Source of the DNA: Chloranthus sessilifolius | Lineage: Eukaryota; Streptophyta; Magnoliopsida; Chloranthales; Chloranthaceae | Reading direction: 5' to 3' | Length of the DNA stretch: 64,000 bases | Assembly (NCBI GenBank): GCA_021018995.1 | Contig: CM037588.1 | Coordinates: 79,953,765-80,017,764, forward strand | Part shown: one piece after another, positions 11,051-22,440 of the stretch | How positions within the stretch are numbered: the stretch's first letter is position 1 | Layout of the letters: every line of letters starts with the position of its first letter | The notes under the pieces: generated by a model | Told to the model about the DNA's origin: nothing | Databases searched by the model: none | The model's input: the letters and a program-made list of their open reading frames with translations, nothing else | Translations under genes and position numbers: made by a program

Positions 11051-12235
11051 CGGTTCTACGCTTAGTCTATCTCAATAAGGTAAGTATTGATGAAACAAAT
11101 ACGTGACTGCTTAAGAACCACCCAAAAGAAGTCATCATTCCAAGCACAGTGGCCCAAAAACACCCCTAAAATGATGATACCCCTTGCTACCCCATTTGAG
11201 CCTGGACCGTTCTTTCAATAAACCCATTTCCCCCAGAGAAAGTATATGTGCACATATGCAAAAAAAAAAGAGAAGGATACATGTGCATAAAGGCAAAACC
11301 TCAAAAAGGAATTGCCCAAAATAGAGGAAGAATAACAACAAAAAAAACAAAAAAAAATGTGTATAGAAGAATCACGGGGCGTATACAGTAAAAACCCCCA
11401 AGAGGAAAGTATGCTGAGAAAATTGGAGCCGTACCAAGGAAACACTTTTTAGCCCAGCATACCTTCAAATCCTGGCCTAACCCATGGCCAAGCTACACCC
11501 AGAAGGAAGCCCTCTTCGTAGGTACGCAAGCAGTCATAATATCTGTTAAGTCAACATGAGCTAAGTTGTGAGATGACACCAGAACCACATCCAGCCGACT
11601 ATGATGGAATCTCTGTCTATGACGTGACTTTCTGGTTTTTAAAAAAAAAAAGAAAAGAAAGAAAATTAATTTGAGTTCAAAGCAAGATGGACGTGGTGAA
11701 AACCCGCAAAGGCACCCGGGTAAAAATAGCGAACTCACGCGGACCAGGTGAAAACCTGAAAAGGTGCTTGGGATAAGAGAGCGAACCCATGGACGTGGTG
11801 AAAACTCGAAAGGGCGCTACGGGTAAAAACAGGGATGACAGGCATGGAGAAAACCCGTCTTGGGCGCAGTGACCAAAAATGTCGAAAAAGGAGAGATTAA
11901 GAGAGGATCTATTTCGACCCGCTTATTTTTAGTCTGGACCCCCTGAGCCCCTTCCCCCTCCTTTTGATCGGGCCACTCATGTTAAAATTAGATCGGATCC
12001 TAATCAAGTATGTCGTCTCTACCGCATCGTCTGACACATGACCAAAGGTAAGGCCAGAAGACCAATCAATCTCGGGGAAGTTGACTTATCCGCATTTAAA
12101 AAAAAACAACACCGAAAACTCCTGAACAGGATTCGACCATGCTCAGAAAAAGGACCCGCCAGTTGGCCTTGAAAATATTGATATCACAAAAAGGAGAAAA
12201 TTTTCAAAAAACAGATAATGAACTTAAAAAAAAAA
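11051..12235 (+). other. Non-coding spacer between integrase and antisense region (T1)
   Basis: There is no coding region. At about 11690-11880 four units share GGTGAAAACC...AAAGG.GC..GGGTAAAAA with spacing near 60 bp; a similar word follows pol in other Tat-type elements as I recall. The rest is A-rich. Its position at the tail-to-tail junction of pol and antisense gene 1 makes it a candidate site for transcript ends in both directions. Confidence 0.55.
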
Positions 12236-12500
12236 ATAATAGATTTTCCTTTCCCATAAAAAAGCCTCACACTGTGAGGGAGAGAATTTCAAAAACAAAA
12301 GAGAAGAAAGGAAGGGGGATAATAGATTTTCCTTTCCCATAAAAAGCCTCACACTGTGAGGGAGAAGATTTCAAAAACAAAAAGACAATGGATTTCCCTT
12401 TCCCATAAAAGGCCTCACCCTGTGTGGGAGAAAAACAAAAAAAAAGAAGATAATAGATTTTCCTTTTCCCTAAGAAAAACCTTACGTTGCGAGACGTATG
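12236..12500 (+). repeat. Four tandem 65-80 bp units with internal hairpin
   Basis: Each unit has ATAATAGATTTTCCTTTCCC, then ATAAAAAGCC, then a short palindrome (CCTCACACTGTGAGG in copies 1 and 2) and an A-rich tail. Copies begin near 12236, 12319, 12386 and 12450 and become more diverged to the right. The array lies at the 3' end of antisense gene 1 and could act in transcript ending; that is a guess from position. Confidence 0.75.
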
Positions 12501-12769
12501 GAAGAAAATTTGAATACCAAAAAAAAAAAATGTATATATGTATATATAGCAGATTTCATTTCTTTTCTTACAAGCATCACGTATGAAGTGTCACGTCCCA
12601 AAAAGATAACAACATGACACACTTTCTACTGTATAAGTATAAAACAACAAAAAAAGGAAAATAACCCAAAAAGAGATCTCTGTTATGGGGCATCAGCCCC
12701 CCTCCGTGCATATGATCTATGGTATGTGCAGGAACAGGTCAAGGGCAGGAACCACGCTTCAAAGCACTG

Positions 12770-14237
12770 ATCTCTGCAAGAAGAGAGTCCTCATGAGCAT
12801 TTCGATCAGACATCCAGCTACTATGAAGACTCTTCTGCCGTCTTCGCGAAGCGTCGGCTGTACTGCGAGATTTAGTCAAAAGCCCAGTCAACCGAAGAAT
12901 CTCACTCTACCGTCAGCCTCGCAATCTCAATCTCGGCTTCCCCAAAGCCTCAGTCAAAGATAATTTCTCTACAAAAAGAGACTCAATCCTAGTTCGAAGC
13001 ATTGTTTCCTTACATGGCCAAGGCCCCGTCTCTATCACATCTGCCAAAACTGGGCTAGGGGCAGGTAATTCCTCATATGCCAGCCAAACCTCGTAATCAG
13101 AAGAGACTACGTCCCCTTGAGTTAAGCTACACATGTGCGCCGATTGACGAGTCTCCCAGAGGATGGCTATGCGGTCTAGGTCATTGAGAGAACCCCGAGA
13201 GAATACAGAGAGCACAAAGGTGGCCTCACAGAGCATGGGACATGTTGAGTATACCTGAATTGACGAAGCACCCGAGAGGGGAAATAATATGTGCTACCAG
13301 TCAACCCCAAAAGTGTGATACCCTCACAATCCCGAGAGCGGACAATCGGAAAGGTACCATCCAACCAGGGAAGTTGCCAGATCAGCTCTGAATCAGATAG
13401 CGACAGGTTCAGTTCTTCGATGCTCCCATGGGGCAGCCTCGAGTAGCGTGTTAGAAACCCTCGGGCCACATCCCCTCTCCCTAAGAAAAACCTCGGTACA
13501 TGCCCCATGATAGCGAAATGCTCTCCTAGCCAAATCTGAATGAGGCGTGGACTCCCGCGAAGAATCCCAACCCGGCCCGAGGCCGAGGCATCCAAGCCCC
13601 GATACATCTCAGCCAAGACTAGGTGCACCAATGAGCGGCCTCCCTCCAATTCGGTCAAAACATCGCATAGCCCGAGAGAAAAGGTCTCGCCCCCAGTAAA
13701 GAAGAGAACTTTCGATAGCAAATAAAGGGCAAAGGCCTTCACATTGAAAGGATCTCGGATAGGCAACTGGCGGAGACTTGGGTCGCCAAAAAGTTCTCTC
13801 AGGAATTTCACTGAGCACCTAGAGGGCCCGCCGGCAAAGCCCTTCTCATACCCACCCTTTTTCAAACCAAGAACTGCGTAGACTGCCTTTGCATATCCCG
13901 GTTTAGGCACCACTTTGGCAAGCCCCCGATGCATCCTCAAGCCGATGATAGAGGCTAGCTCCACCAAGGTTGGGGTGAGCTCCCTCGACCCGAATCTGAA
14001 AACATGAGCCCTATGGTCCCACAATGCTAAAGCTGCCTTCAGGAGGTCGGGAAACAAAGGAACAACAAGGAGAGAGGAAAGGCGGGTTAACCCGAGGCGA
14101 TCCAGAGCAGCGAGATCGCCCTCAGCCAAGCTAGCGCACCACTGTTGCAAAAAGCTGGGCCCCGAGTCCAAACAGGGAAGTACACTAACCCCATCCCCCG
14201 TATGAGAATTTAGGCCGGGAAGCGGGTCCATAGACAT
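12770..14237 (-). CDS. T1 antisense gene 1: plant-mobile-domain-like protein
   Basis: An ATG at 14237 opens 353 codons on the strand opposite to gag-pol. Residues 73-100 read WDHRAHVF..GSRELTPTL..LASIIGL, the signature of the plant mobile domain family (WDxxxHxFxFxxxELTPTLEExxxLxGL). Later parts, such as the Leu-rich helix region and DCEGITLLGLTGSTYYFP, also fit that family. A one-base frameshift near 13190 moves the end into another frame, which continues with LNDLDRIAILWETRQSAHMC to 12913; homology with T2 goes on to about 12770. No intron is seen. The dyad cluster B lies 180-290 bp upstream of the ATG. Antisense genes of this type are known in the Tat lineage; their molecular role is not established. 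Confidence 0.85.
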
Positions 14238-14415
14238 ACAAAGATGTCCTATAAAGCTCAGTCAATGTAGGACGATGGACCCGCTTATCGAAGAGAAAGA
14301 AAGAAAAAAAGAGAGAAGGAAAAAGAGGAGAAAAAAAGGCAAAGCCTGAGTAAATAGCGAAGCAAAGAGGGCTAGGCGCGGGTTATAGGGAACCCGCTGG
14401 GCATCAGTCATAGGA

Positions 14416-14531
14416 GGCGTATATAATATATATGCCCAGCCAAAAATTCAAATTTTTAGCCAGGCGTGTATATTATATACGCCAGGGTAATGTGGCAATT
14501 ATGTTTGCCTGGCGTATGTAATATATACGCC
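14416..14531 (-). promoter_or_regulatory. Dyad cluster B: three palindromic units upstream of antisense gene 1 (T1)
   Basis: Dyads start at 14416, 14463 and 14511 (spacing 47 and 48 bp). All keep GG at the left end, CC at the right end and a TATA-rich centre; the arms differ from perfect by one to three bases. The cluster sits just outside the leader of the antisense gene 1, whose ATG is at 14237. Promoter function is inferred from position and from the same arrangement in T2. Confidence 0.78.
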
Positions 14532-14900
14532 TAGTTAAAAGCAAGGAAGTTAAGGCTTCCCTCGCTTTAGTCCTTTTTTGTTCCCCAAGGAGGAACATTT
14601 TTGCTTAGCCCACTTTTTCATCTCGGGGCAGTCCACAGGCGGGCATGCTCACGCACCCATGGGGAACCTTCAGATGACACACCGTCCGTAGGTTATATAC
14701 GGAGAACCACCTGCAAGATCAACCCCATCATTGGAGGGTGCCGACCCGTTTCAGGTCCAAAAAAGGAAACCATCAAAGCAAAGGGATAACCAAACGAAAC
14801 ATTCATAAAAATCATAAAAATTATAAACCATCCAAAAAATTGTTGTTTAAAAATTATTACATATCCCCCAATAACGCCAAGTCTAAATTGTTTCATTGTT

Positions 14901-17310
14901 TCAAATTTTCAGAAAATGAGCTAGTCCTGGGTAGCCCCCTTTGATTTCTTCCGACGCCGGGTCGCACTTTGAAAGGTACGGGTCTCCCCCACCCGAGTAC
15001 ATGCCTGAGAAATGCGGCCAAGCAGAGAGCGCGACTCCTTTTCACGAGCACGCTGCATAAGCACGCGAAGGGCCATCAGTTAGGGAAACAAGTAGAAAGT
15101 AAATGTGAGTTAGGGAAACAAGCAGAAGGTAAATATGAGGATGACCAGATATGATCAATATCCACTCACCACCTCAACCTCCCTAAGACCGACAATGTTA
15201 CGGTAATATTCGGCTTGGTTTATGGCTGACTCATAATCCTCCAGTAAAAAGATAAAGAGAGAGGTATCAGTCACACAGGCCATCAGATGTAATCTGAGAA
15301 AACAGAAGTGCAAGGGAAGGATTACCCCAGGGATCAGCTCAAGAGGTGGAACCCAGATAGCATTAGTAGAAATGCATGCCTTTTCAGCCACATCGGCACA
15401 CATACGCGACAGAAAGGCATCATCCAAGCGCCTAAAGGTCCCCTGGACCTCAGTTGATGAGTTGCCGGAAGCACCAACACCAGAAGGATCGGAAGGTCCT
15501 GCACCAGTAGCCTCACCAAGAACAGCTGCCTCAGCCCCCTCATCTGAATCATCATCCTGTCCAAACTATAGAGAGAAACGGTCTTTGTTCAAAAGCCAAG
15601 CAATTGAGGCAACCATATGGAAGGCTTCTAATAGAAGGAGGAAAGAGCATTACCTGGGATCGCGGACCACCAAAAGCCAAAAAGTTGGCACCAGGCATGA
15701 ATCGGGGCAGCAGGGAATGATAAGGCAGAGACTCATACCACATCTGGTATCCCCCAGGAAAGAGGAGATCATCAATGGGGACCCCATGGTGGAGAAAGCG
15801 AGCAGTGAGCATCTCAATAAAACCATTGGGAGCTAGTACATCGTCTGGAGGAGCCTGAGGCACTGCAAAAAGAGGCCGATACTGATGAACCACCCTCTCT
15901 CCTAAGTAATAGGCCTTAGCCCAGGATCCGTAGAAGAAAATGATGCGCCGATCTAACAAAAGGCGAGAGCGGCCCACTGCTGCTAGGTTCCAGAAAGGAG
16001 ATCCGACATAGGGATCAAGTATGACCTGCTCGACAAAAAAGGAGGAAAAATTTATACATTCAGTCAGAACCTGCTAGCATAAAAGAGCCATCAAATTTGC
16101 GAAGAGAGAAAGTGTTATACCTGCTCTGGGATCAGCAGATCGAACTGAGAGCGCAACCCTAACTCCAAGTGCTTCGCATGCCAATTGCTCATTTTGGGGA
16201 ACGTGGGAACTTCCGAGATAAGCAGAGGGCGACCAGGTTGGAAATGCAGATACCCCCATACCTGAGAGAGCAAGCAGATAAAACAAATATGCAAAAAAGA
16301 AGGGGGAATGAACTGGGACCAAAGGATAAATTACCTCAAGAACGGGCCAGAAGCCCACAACGGAACTGGAATCCCCAAGAACGGCTCGCACCAAGCTAGA
16401 CATGAGCACCGCGTAGCCAGCACCTCCCCAATCGAACTGATGCACGGTGTCCCAGTTCACCATAAGGTTGAGTAAGGACAACGAGACCCGCTCTCCGCTG
16501 GTGTTTGAGAGGAGAGTCTTTCCCAAGAGGAACAACAGAGAAATGCGAGCTAGCATCAGCGCACGCTCTGCCTCGAGGTAAATGGCCGCATCAAGCTGGC
16601 CTAGGTCCACTAACTCGTGAGGCTCAAACAAACCCACCAACCAGGATAGCTTAACCTCGGAGCCACGAACGTTCCCAGAGGACGGGTAGGCCCCTATCAG
16701 CCGAGTCACCTCCTCCCTATCAGGCATACGGGCAGGTATCACTGACACCCCTCCAACACGAACCGCAGTGATCAGGGACCAGTCGGCGGGCGTGAGGGTC
16801 ATCTCGGCCATAGCCATGTGAAATGTCATGGTCTCGGGGCGGAAGCGCTCTATCAAGGCCTTTAAATAGGCCGTGTCAGCCCTCACAGCGGGGCACGAAA
16901 TGAAGTCCCCAAAACCAGCTTGGGCGAGTAGGTCCTTCACCACCTGGGGGAGATAAAGTACGAGGCGCTAAAGGTCAAACCAACCACCCCATAACATAAT
17001 GTGTGGTAGGGGCTGCAAACAAAAGGCATTAATCAAATAAGGGCGAAGTGGTATATCGAAGGCATCAAAGGAAAACAAAAGAAAAAAGGGGCTTGTTTGT
17101 TTACCCGACTAGCGATCCCAAAGTTGAAGGAGGCCAAGACAATGAAGGGCAGCCACCTTGCATTGCATTTTGTACCAAGGTTGGGAAGAGCGCTGTGAAA
17201 CGATGAACTGTTCCCTGTGAGGACCATAGGCCATCTCTGGCCCCCCCTGGGGATCCTGCTCTTCATGGTCAGACATTTGGAAATGAGGAACACATCAGTA
17301 TAATAAAAGG
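14901..17310 (-). CDS. T1 antisense gene 2: spliced plant-mobile-domain-like protein
   Basis: Splice sites and frames support these minus-strand exons: 17310-17105 (ATG 17276), 17012-16335, 16261-16121, 16025-15654, 15565-15326, 15238-15170 and a last exon from about 15079 or 15054 to the TGA at 14901. From the second to the sixth of these the joins are all phase 0 with GT..AG ends, and introns are 70-95 bp. The big exon carries LIERFRPETMTFHMAMAEMTLTP, a plant-mobile-domain signature. The last exon ends in a basic QSATRRRKKSK tail, possibly a nuclear signal. Damage: an extra G in a G7 run in the first coding exon, a net 14-bp loss near its end, a TAG in WFDL*RL, and AA instead of AG before the last exon. 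T2 has the same exon order. Confidence 0.82.
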
Positions 17311-17313
17311 CTG

Positions 17314-17936
17314 CTAAAAACAAGAAGAAGAAGGGGGAATAACAAAAAAATGCACTAATTCGTCATAAAAAAAAAAAAGAGAAAAAGAGGAATGGAAAAA
17401 AATGAATAGGAGAAAAATGCACTACAAAAAAAAGAAAGAACATCAAGTATCCCAAAAAATATATATATACAATAATAACAAAAATGAAAAAAAGAGAGAA
17501 ATGCAAAAAAAAAAAAAACAATAACACATATGCACTGATCCATAAAAAAAAAACAAACAACAAAACCAAAAAGGAGGCATCACATATACCAAAAATATAC
17601 AATCAAAAAAAGAAGAGGAAAGAGCATCACATGTATGAAAAAAAGAAGGCAAAAAAATAAAAAAAAAGAGGGCATCACATATACAAATAAAACAAAACAA
17701 AAGCAAAAAAAGAGAGAGGGCATCACATAAACGAAAAAAGAGAGAGGCATCACATATAAAAAACAAACATATACAAAAAAAAACTAAAATAAGCATCACC
17801 TAATAACACAAAAAAAGGAAAAAAGAGAAAAAAAAGAAAAGAAAAAAGAGCAACAAAAAAGGGGAAAGCATATATACCAAAAAAAAAAAAAACAACAATA
17901 GCAAACAACAAAAAGGAAGAAGGAACCTCCAAAAAA

Positions 17937-17987
<51 letters not shown>

Positions 17988-18035
17988 AAAAAAAACAAGC
18001 AACAACATCAAAAATTCCAAGGAAAGATCGATTAC
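17314..18035 (-). other. First intron of antisense gene 2 (T1), low complexity
   Basis: The region lies between a splice donor TTGAAG|GTAATC (exon end 18036) and an acceptor TTTTTAG or CAG at 17315-17311. It is A-rich on the plus strand (T-rich in the transcript). It includes many copies of GGCATCACATATA between 17575 and 17760 and a (TA)n run at about 17941-17977. All longer open frames here are made of Phe/Leu/Tyr low-complexity and are not genes. Confidence 0.7.
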
Positions 18036-18230
18036 CTTCAACGGGACAAGAAATAGATTCAATTGGCGGAGGATAAATGTCTCTTGATCCGTACACGCAA
18101 CTCCCGTTAATAGAAATCAAGAACAATCGAACGCCAAAACCCTAAGGGGCTGTCCCGGACTGGAGAAAGAAGGAGGGAAGAAGTTAGAGTTTGGAAGAGA
18201 GGGGGTCCCTTTTGTGCTCGAGCTCGAACG
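18036..18230 (-). other. 5' untranslated exon of antisense gene 2 (T1)
   Basis: The exon ends in TTGAAG followed by GTAATC. T2 has the matching TTGAAG|GTATTC at 51586. Conservation of a donor far upstream of the first ATG, in a region that otherwise differs, is what supports a non-coding first exon. Its 5' limit is not defined; the dyad cluster C starts 28 bp beyond the limit given here. Confidence 0.65.
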
Positions 18231-18257
18231 GTTTAAAAAAACTGCCAATTCTAGTCA

Positions 18258-18326
18258 GGCGTATATAATATATACGCCCGGCTATTTTTCGTTGCATTTT
18301 GGTCAGGCACATATATTATATACGCT
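18258..18326 (-). promoter_or_regulatory. Dyad cluster C: two palindromic units upstream of antisense gene 2 (T1)
   Basis: A perfect 21-bp dyad starts at 18258 (arms GGCGTATATA and TATATACGCC) and a damaged one at 18306, 48 bp later. The expected third unit near 18353 is absent. The pair lies immediately upstream of the 5' exon of antisense gene 2. In T2 the equivalent place holds three units. Confidence 0.77.
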
Positions 18327-18339
18327 GGACCAGAAACGG

Positions 18340-20231
18340 CAGTTTTTAAAACTGCCCGGCCATTTTTCTACTTTGAGGCCCGACGGCCCCCCTTGCATGC
18401 TATAGGCTACGGCCCGGTCTCCCTTAGAAGCCCACACACCATCAAGTGATGGTGCACGCATCACCAAATGGCCCTTCGAGCTCTCTTCGACTAGCCGAAA
18501 GGAACCGTGCCACAATAAACGAATCTAGATCTGCAAGCACCCGCTAAGTGCTCCATAAAATCATAAGATTCAAAACAAAAAAGGAGAAAAAAAGAAAAAA
18601 AAAAAAAGAAAGAGAATTGCTTAAATGACACTAGTTCTCAAAAGAGCATCGCAATGACCATTTGTGTCGCTTTGAGAACCGTGTTAAATCAATTCGGAAT
18701 GATTGGGTTCACCCGAAAGTTCTCAAACCCTATTTTATACAGGGACACCCCATACCTGATTCGGCAGGCAAATGAACTTCATCCATCACCGGTTACTCCT
18801 AGGAACATACACCTAGCTCAAGATCTTCCCCGGCAGAAGTCGAGACCTGATCCGGCAAGCAAACCAAGGACTTATCACCGGAGTGCACACGTCCTTAAGG
18901 TATATCAACATGGCAAGTTGACCTGCCTAAGGATACATGCAAAAATAAAAATAGTTTGAGCATGCTCAAAATCTCGAACTAACATGTGCAAAAAAAGAGA
19001 AAAAAGAAAAAGAAGGAGAAGGTTCGGAATAACAACCTGTTTGTTAAGTAGATAAAATCCTGAGTAGGTTGACCCCACCTTCCATGTATTGGTTCTGACC
19101 ATCCACCCTCTGATCCATGATTGACCAAGGGTGCACCCGACTTCAGACCATTCAAAAAGTTTATTGTCAGTTGAAACTAACACGTCAAAAATGAAATTAC
19201 CACCAACCAAACTATGTGCAAACATACAGACCGAAGGGCTCATTCCCTTTTATTTTCTTTTACACAGGCTTAAAACCTGTATAGGCACGGTGTCCCTGTT
19301 TACGCACTTGCGTATGGGTATCCGCAGGATGGTCGTTTGTCCTCGTAAATTGTACCTTAGGGAAAGCTTCCGAGGCTTATTCGGCCTATTATTTGTACGT
19401 AAGATGTGATTTCATTAGGGACGGAGGCTAGAATTGACCATCTCTTTCGATGGATGTTTGGTTCTAGCTCGATCCTTTTTAACATTATCTCGAGTTAAGG
19501 CATTTCGGTTCATGTGAATCAGGAGCACCTCGCCACCAGAACGAGCACATCCCCAAGGTGTACCCATCCCCGATAGCGCGTACGCATTCTTAAAGAATTA
19601 TGCAAGAATAAAATTGGTAGAGGTCCTTGAGCTTCGTTTAGAGGCCTCGAAACAAAAGAAAATTAAAAAAAAAAACAAAAAAAAAACAAAAACATAAAAA
19701 ATTACTCTGAAAATGGGCATGCATTCCCAAGAAGTATTGCGACATCAATATTCGCTCCACTCGGGTAAATCATGTTAAAGCAACCTCGAGGTTGATGGGT
19801 TCACCTAAAAAATTTGAGCCTTACCTAGGTAAGGGCACCCGTGGCCAATCCAATGGAGCTGTCAATACCCCATAGGATTGGACACATTGTTTAGGCCTTT
19901 ACTTTGCGTGCTTCACATCGACTCTAAGGCATAGATCGATCATCCCGTTTCATGGAGCTGTCTAGTTCAGATTAATACTCAACATCACAAATCTATCATT
20001 TCCCTCAAGAAGTGGACGATATCCCGACTAGCGGGCTTACACTTTCTGTGATCATCGCAGTTATGCCCAGTAATGTCGCAATGCGCTTGGGGATTATTAG
20101 CTTTAAGGAACGGATGATATCCCGAAATGAGAGGGCTTACGTACACTCACCATCACCATGAATGTTTGAGAATTGAGTTGAACCAGGCAGACCCACCAAA
20201 CATGCCTTGGACCTCCTCGGATGTCTCTTGT
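18340..20231 (+). other. Non-coding region between antisense gene 2 and the 3' LTR (T1), with an internal duplication
   Basis: No gene is seen. A block near 18640-18760 (ATCGCAATGACCATTTGTGT ... ATGATTGGGTTCACCCGAAA) is related to 19735-19850 (GCGACATCAATATTCGCTCC ... TTGATGGGTTCACCTAAAAA), so one module is present twice. T2 has one copy at about 52200-52320. The last 250 bp before the LTR, including ATGTCTCTTGTCTTTGGCAT, are conserved with T2. Confidence 0.65.
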
Positions 20232-20276
20232 CTTTGGCATCCGATCATTAGTGATCGAATACCAAAGAGGGGCATC
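20232..20276 (+). promoter_or_regulatory. Stem-loop and polypurine tract before the 3' LTR (T1)
   Basis: CTTTGG (20232-20237) pairs with CCAAAG (20262-20267), and inside it CGATCA pairs with TGATCG around a TTAG loop. The right arm runs straight into the polypurine tract AAAGAGGGG (20264-20272), followed by CATC and the LTR. The polypurine tract primes plus-strand DNA. The outer stem recurs in T2 and, with paired base changes, in TC. Confidence 0.75.
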
Positions 20277-20662
20277 TGTAGACACCCAAATTCGGCCCAA
20301 GGCCCGATCAATCTGTACTTTGAGAGAGATGTACCCCTGTGCTTCCGATGGCACCCTCTAACCCTTAGGAACCTATCTAGACCTTTAGAAATCACCTAAA
20401 ACCCATCAGAACCATTCCCCCAACCCTTAGAGATCGCCCATAAACCCTAGGATCCCTTCCCAAACTCAATTTAAACCCTTCTGAGAATTTGATGGGAGGA
20501 GAGCTATAAATTTTTATACAGACTACTACTAAGGATAAGCCACATACCATTGGAAGGAGATCTTCTCCAGCTTTGCAACGAGCCAAAGATCACCCAATTT
20601 AGAGTTGTGGTTCAAAAGTTATGACCGTTTGAAGTTTCACATAAAATGACAACTTTTGCTCA

Positions 20663-20869
20663 GGCGTATGTATTACATACGCCCAGCCAATTTGGCCCTA
20701 GATTGGTCAGGCGTATATATTATATACGCCTGACATTTTTGGAACAAATTTGGTCGGGTGTATATAATATATACGCACAACATAGATGTGATACGGGCAC
20801 CCATCTTCTCGATTTCCCCACGTTTTCTTAATTTTCTTGTGCATAAAAGCTGGTATGTAATATATCGCC
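20663..20869 (+). promoter_or_regulatory. Dyad cluster D: four palindromic units in U3 of the T1 3' LTR
   Basis: Units start at 20663, 20710 and 20757 (47-bp steps) and a degraded one at about 20851, two steps further. The 20663 unit has arms GGCGTATGTA and TACATACGCC: both arms changed together and the dyad is still perfect. The 20710 unit extends to 14-bp perfect arms GTCAGGCGTATATA / TATATACGCCTGAC (20706-20734). The cluster is about 280 bp upstream of the TATA box, the place of an upstream activating region. Confidence 0.82.
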
Positions 20870-21151
20870 CGACTTAGCTATCTGATATCTGTCATCAAAT
20901 GCTCAAAATTCCTCCATCTGGTTTGACCCTTTGACCATCCCCTTGGTTAAGGTAGGTGTCTTGAGGTTGGTTGCACCCCCTTTGAGCTTATTGGCAACCC
21001 TTAGGTCACCCATGGTCTCACCCCATCATCCGCCATTAAAATCAGTTTTCCAAAACCCTAGGACCTTGAAAACCTAGAAAACATAAGATGGGGGATTACC
21101 TAATTGCTAAACCAATTAGCTCTTAAGTAAGCCTCTAACCCACCTCTTCTC

Positions 21152-21159
21152 TATAAATA
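21152..21159 (+). promoter_or_regulatory. TATA box of the T1 LTR
   Basis: TATAAATA in the context CTCTATAAATAGAGAGG is a strong plant TATA box. Transcription would be expected to begin about 30 bp downstream. T2 has the same box at 53589. Confidence 0.8.
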
Positions 21160-21861
21160 GAGAGGCCCCCCTCTTCCCAAAGGGTTGAATTTTTTGGTGA
21201 AAGATTTGAGAGCTCTTAAGAGAGAACCCTAGTGAGAGAAAATGCCACTTATTTTCCAGAATTCTAGCAAGCTTAGTTCATCTTTTTCAATCCATTTCCA
21301 CCATTAGATCACTCCCTTTAGCTAAAGTCTAGCCTTTGGCCTCACCCTACACTTCCTATTTTATTGAATCCTAGCATTAGAACCAATTTTCACACCATTT
21401 AAGCCATCGGAAGCACGCCAAAGCGAAGGACTTCCACGGTGCAACAAGGGCCCATGAGCTCCGGCTCACCTCTCTCTTCCTCTACCTTCTTGGTGTCTCC
21501 TCCGTCCAAGGATTCAAGCCGTTATGCCCTCAAAATTTCGGTTTGGCTCAAAGCTTGATAGGACCGTATTGCCTTCGGGCAAGGGGAAACTCTGCCCTTT
21601 TATTTTTATTTTTAGCCATAGATAGAGACCGCTACTTGCGGGTTGATCGGGTGCCTAAACCCTTTCCGATTGATAACCGAAGCCCCTACCCTAGAGCCTT
21701 TGGCAAAGACCGGTAAATCAAAGTCATATTTAGCACTTCGGTGCTCAAAATATTGATTTAAAGGTTTCCCGGGTCACCAAAAGCTCTGGGTGGCGACTCT
21801 ACATTTCATTCCATTGTGAGCGCATCGTCGCGACGAGTTCGAGAGGATCCATGCTCGCACA

Positions 21862-22440
21862 GCTGAGGACTCCAAAAAAAAATTGCCAAATTCACAACAA
21901 GTTTGCATTTCTCGAAGAATCGCCCGAACGGCTCCAACAGTCGTCTCGCTCCCTCAACTAGAGGAAACAATTCTCCCATCGCCCCTTGAGGTGACCAACC
22001 CTGTACCATATTTATTGTCAAAAATAAAAAAAATAGAAAAAATAGAAAACCTTGAAAATTCATAAATACAAAATCTAAAAAAATCGTAAACCCAGAAAAG
22101 AAAGGGAACCCTTCATCCCAAACCAGATTTGTGGCCAATAAGGAGATTTTTCTCCTAAGGTTTCCATCCCATTCCCCGCACGAGGACGTAAAACATCCCG
22201 CCTAAACAACAAGCTGGTGATCATACTAGACAAGATACTTCATGACTTTGAGAGAAGAATCTGTAGTTTGACCTTCAACTTACCAAAGCTCTCTTAGTCA
22301 TAGATTGTGCTGGTGAAGGATTACCTTTCGCAAATTTGAATCTCCTGTGTAGCAATTTGCAATATATGAACTTATCAAGGATGAAGAAAGAACACCAGAT
22401 GGCGAGGAGGCATTGGACTTCTAGTGGGTTATCAAGCATT
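21862..22440 (+). other. Junction region between T1 and the TC pol
   Basis: No recognisable gene. The part from about 22390 reads into the pol N-terminus (a stretch similar to the linker before reverse transcriptase). The first bases, GCTGAGGACTCC, would contain the right target duplication of T1; the left copy is outside the window so it cannot be checked. Confidence 0.4.

Larger units (their letters stand above)
1..21861 (+). mobile_element. T1, giant Tat/Ogre-type Ty3-gypsy LTR retrotransposon (nearly complete)
   Basis: The end of an LTR at 1-480 is repeated at 21382-21861 with about 28 differences by eye (roughly 94% identity), so both LTRs of one element are present and only the beginning of the 5' LTR lies outside the window. 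Between them lie, in order, a tRNA-Arg-like primer site, gag, protease, reverse transcriptase, RNase H, a second archaeal-type RNase H, integrase, two antisense genes, a polypurine tract and the 3' LTR. The internal part is close to 20 kb. Dual RNase H, antisense genes and great length are known features of the Tat lineage, which includes Ogre. The coding part is full of stops and frameshifts, so this copy is dead. The left target duplication is outside the window. Confidence 0.93.
20277..21861 (+). repeat. 3' LTR of T1 (1585 bp)
   Basis: It starts TGTAGACACCC right after the polypurine tract and ends GCTCGCACA, so it has the normal TG...CA ends. Its last 480 bp match the LTR end at the window start. 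U3 carries dyad cluster D and a TATA box at 21152; R/U5 follow. Near the end (21791-21801) lies TGGCGACTCTA, which resembles the first half of the primer site. Confidence 0.93.

Noticed and set aside
17355-18126. Several long Phe/Leu/Tyr-rich minus-strand frames resembling membrane proteins
   Set aside because: They come from A-rich and TA low-complexity DNA in an intron of antisense gene 2. Overlapping frames look equally 'membrane-like', which is typical for T-rich translation.
20663-20869. Dyad units as small inverted-repeat transposons (MITEs)
   Set aside because: The 21-bp dyads have no target duplications, are too short and keep a fixed 47-bp period in homologous places of two elements.
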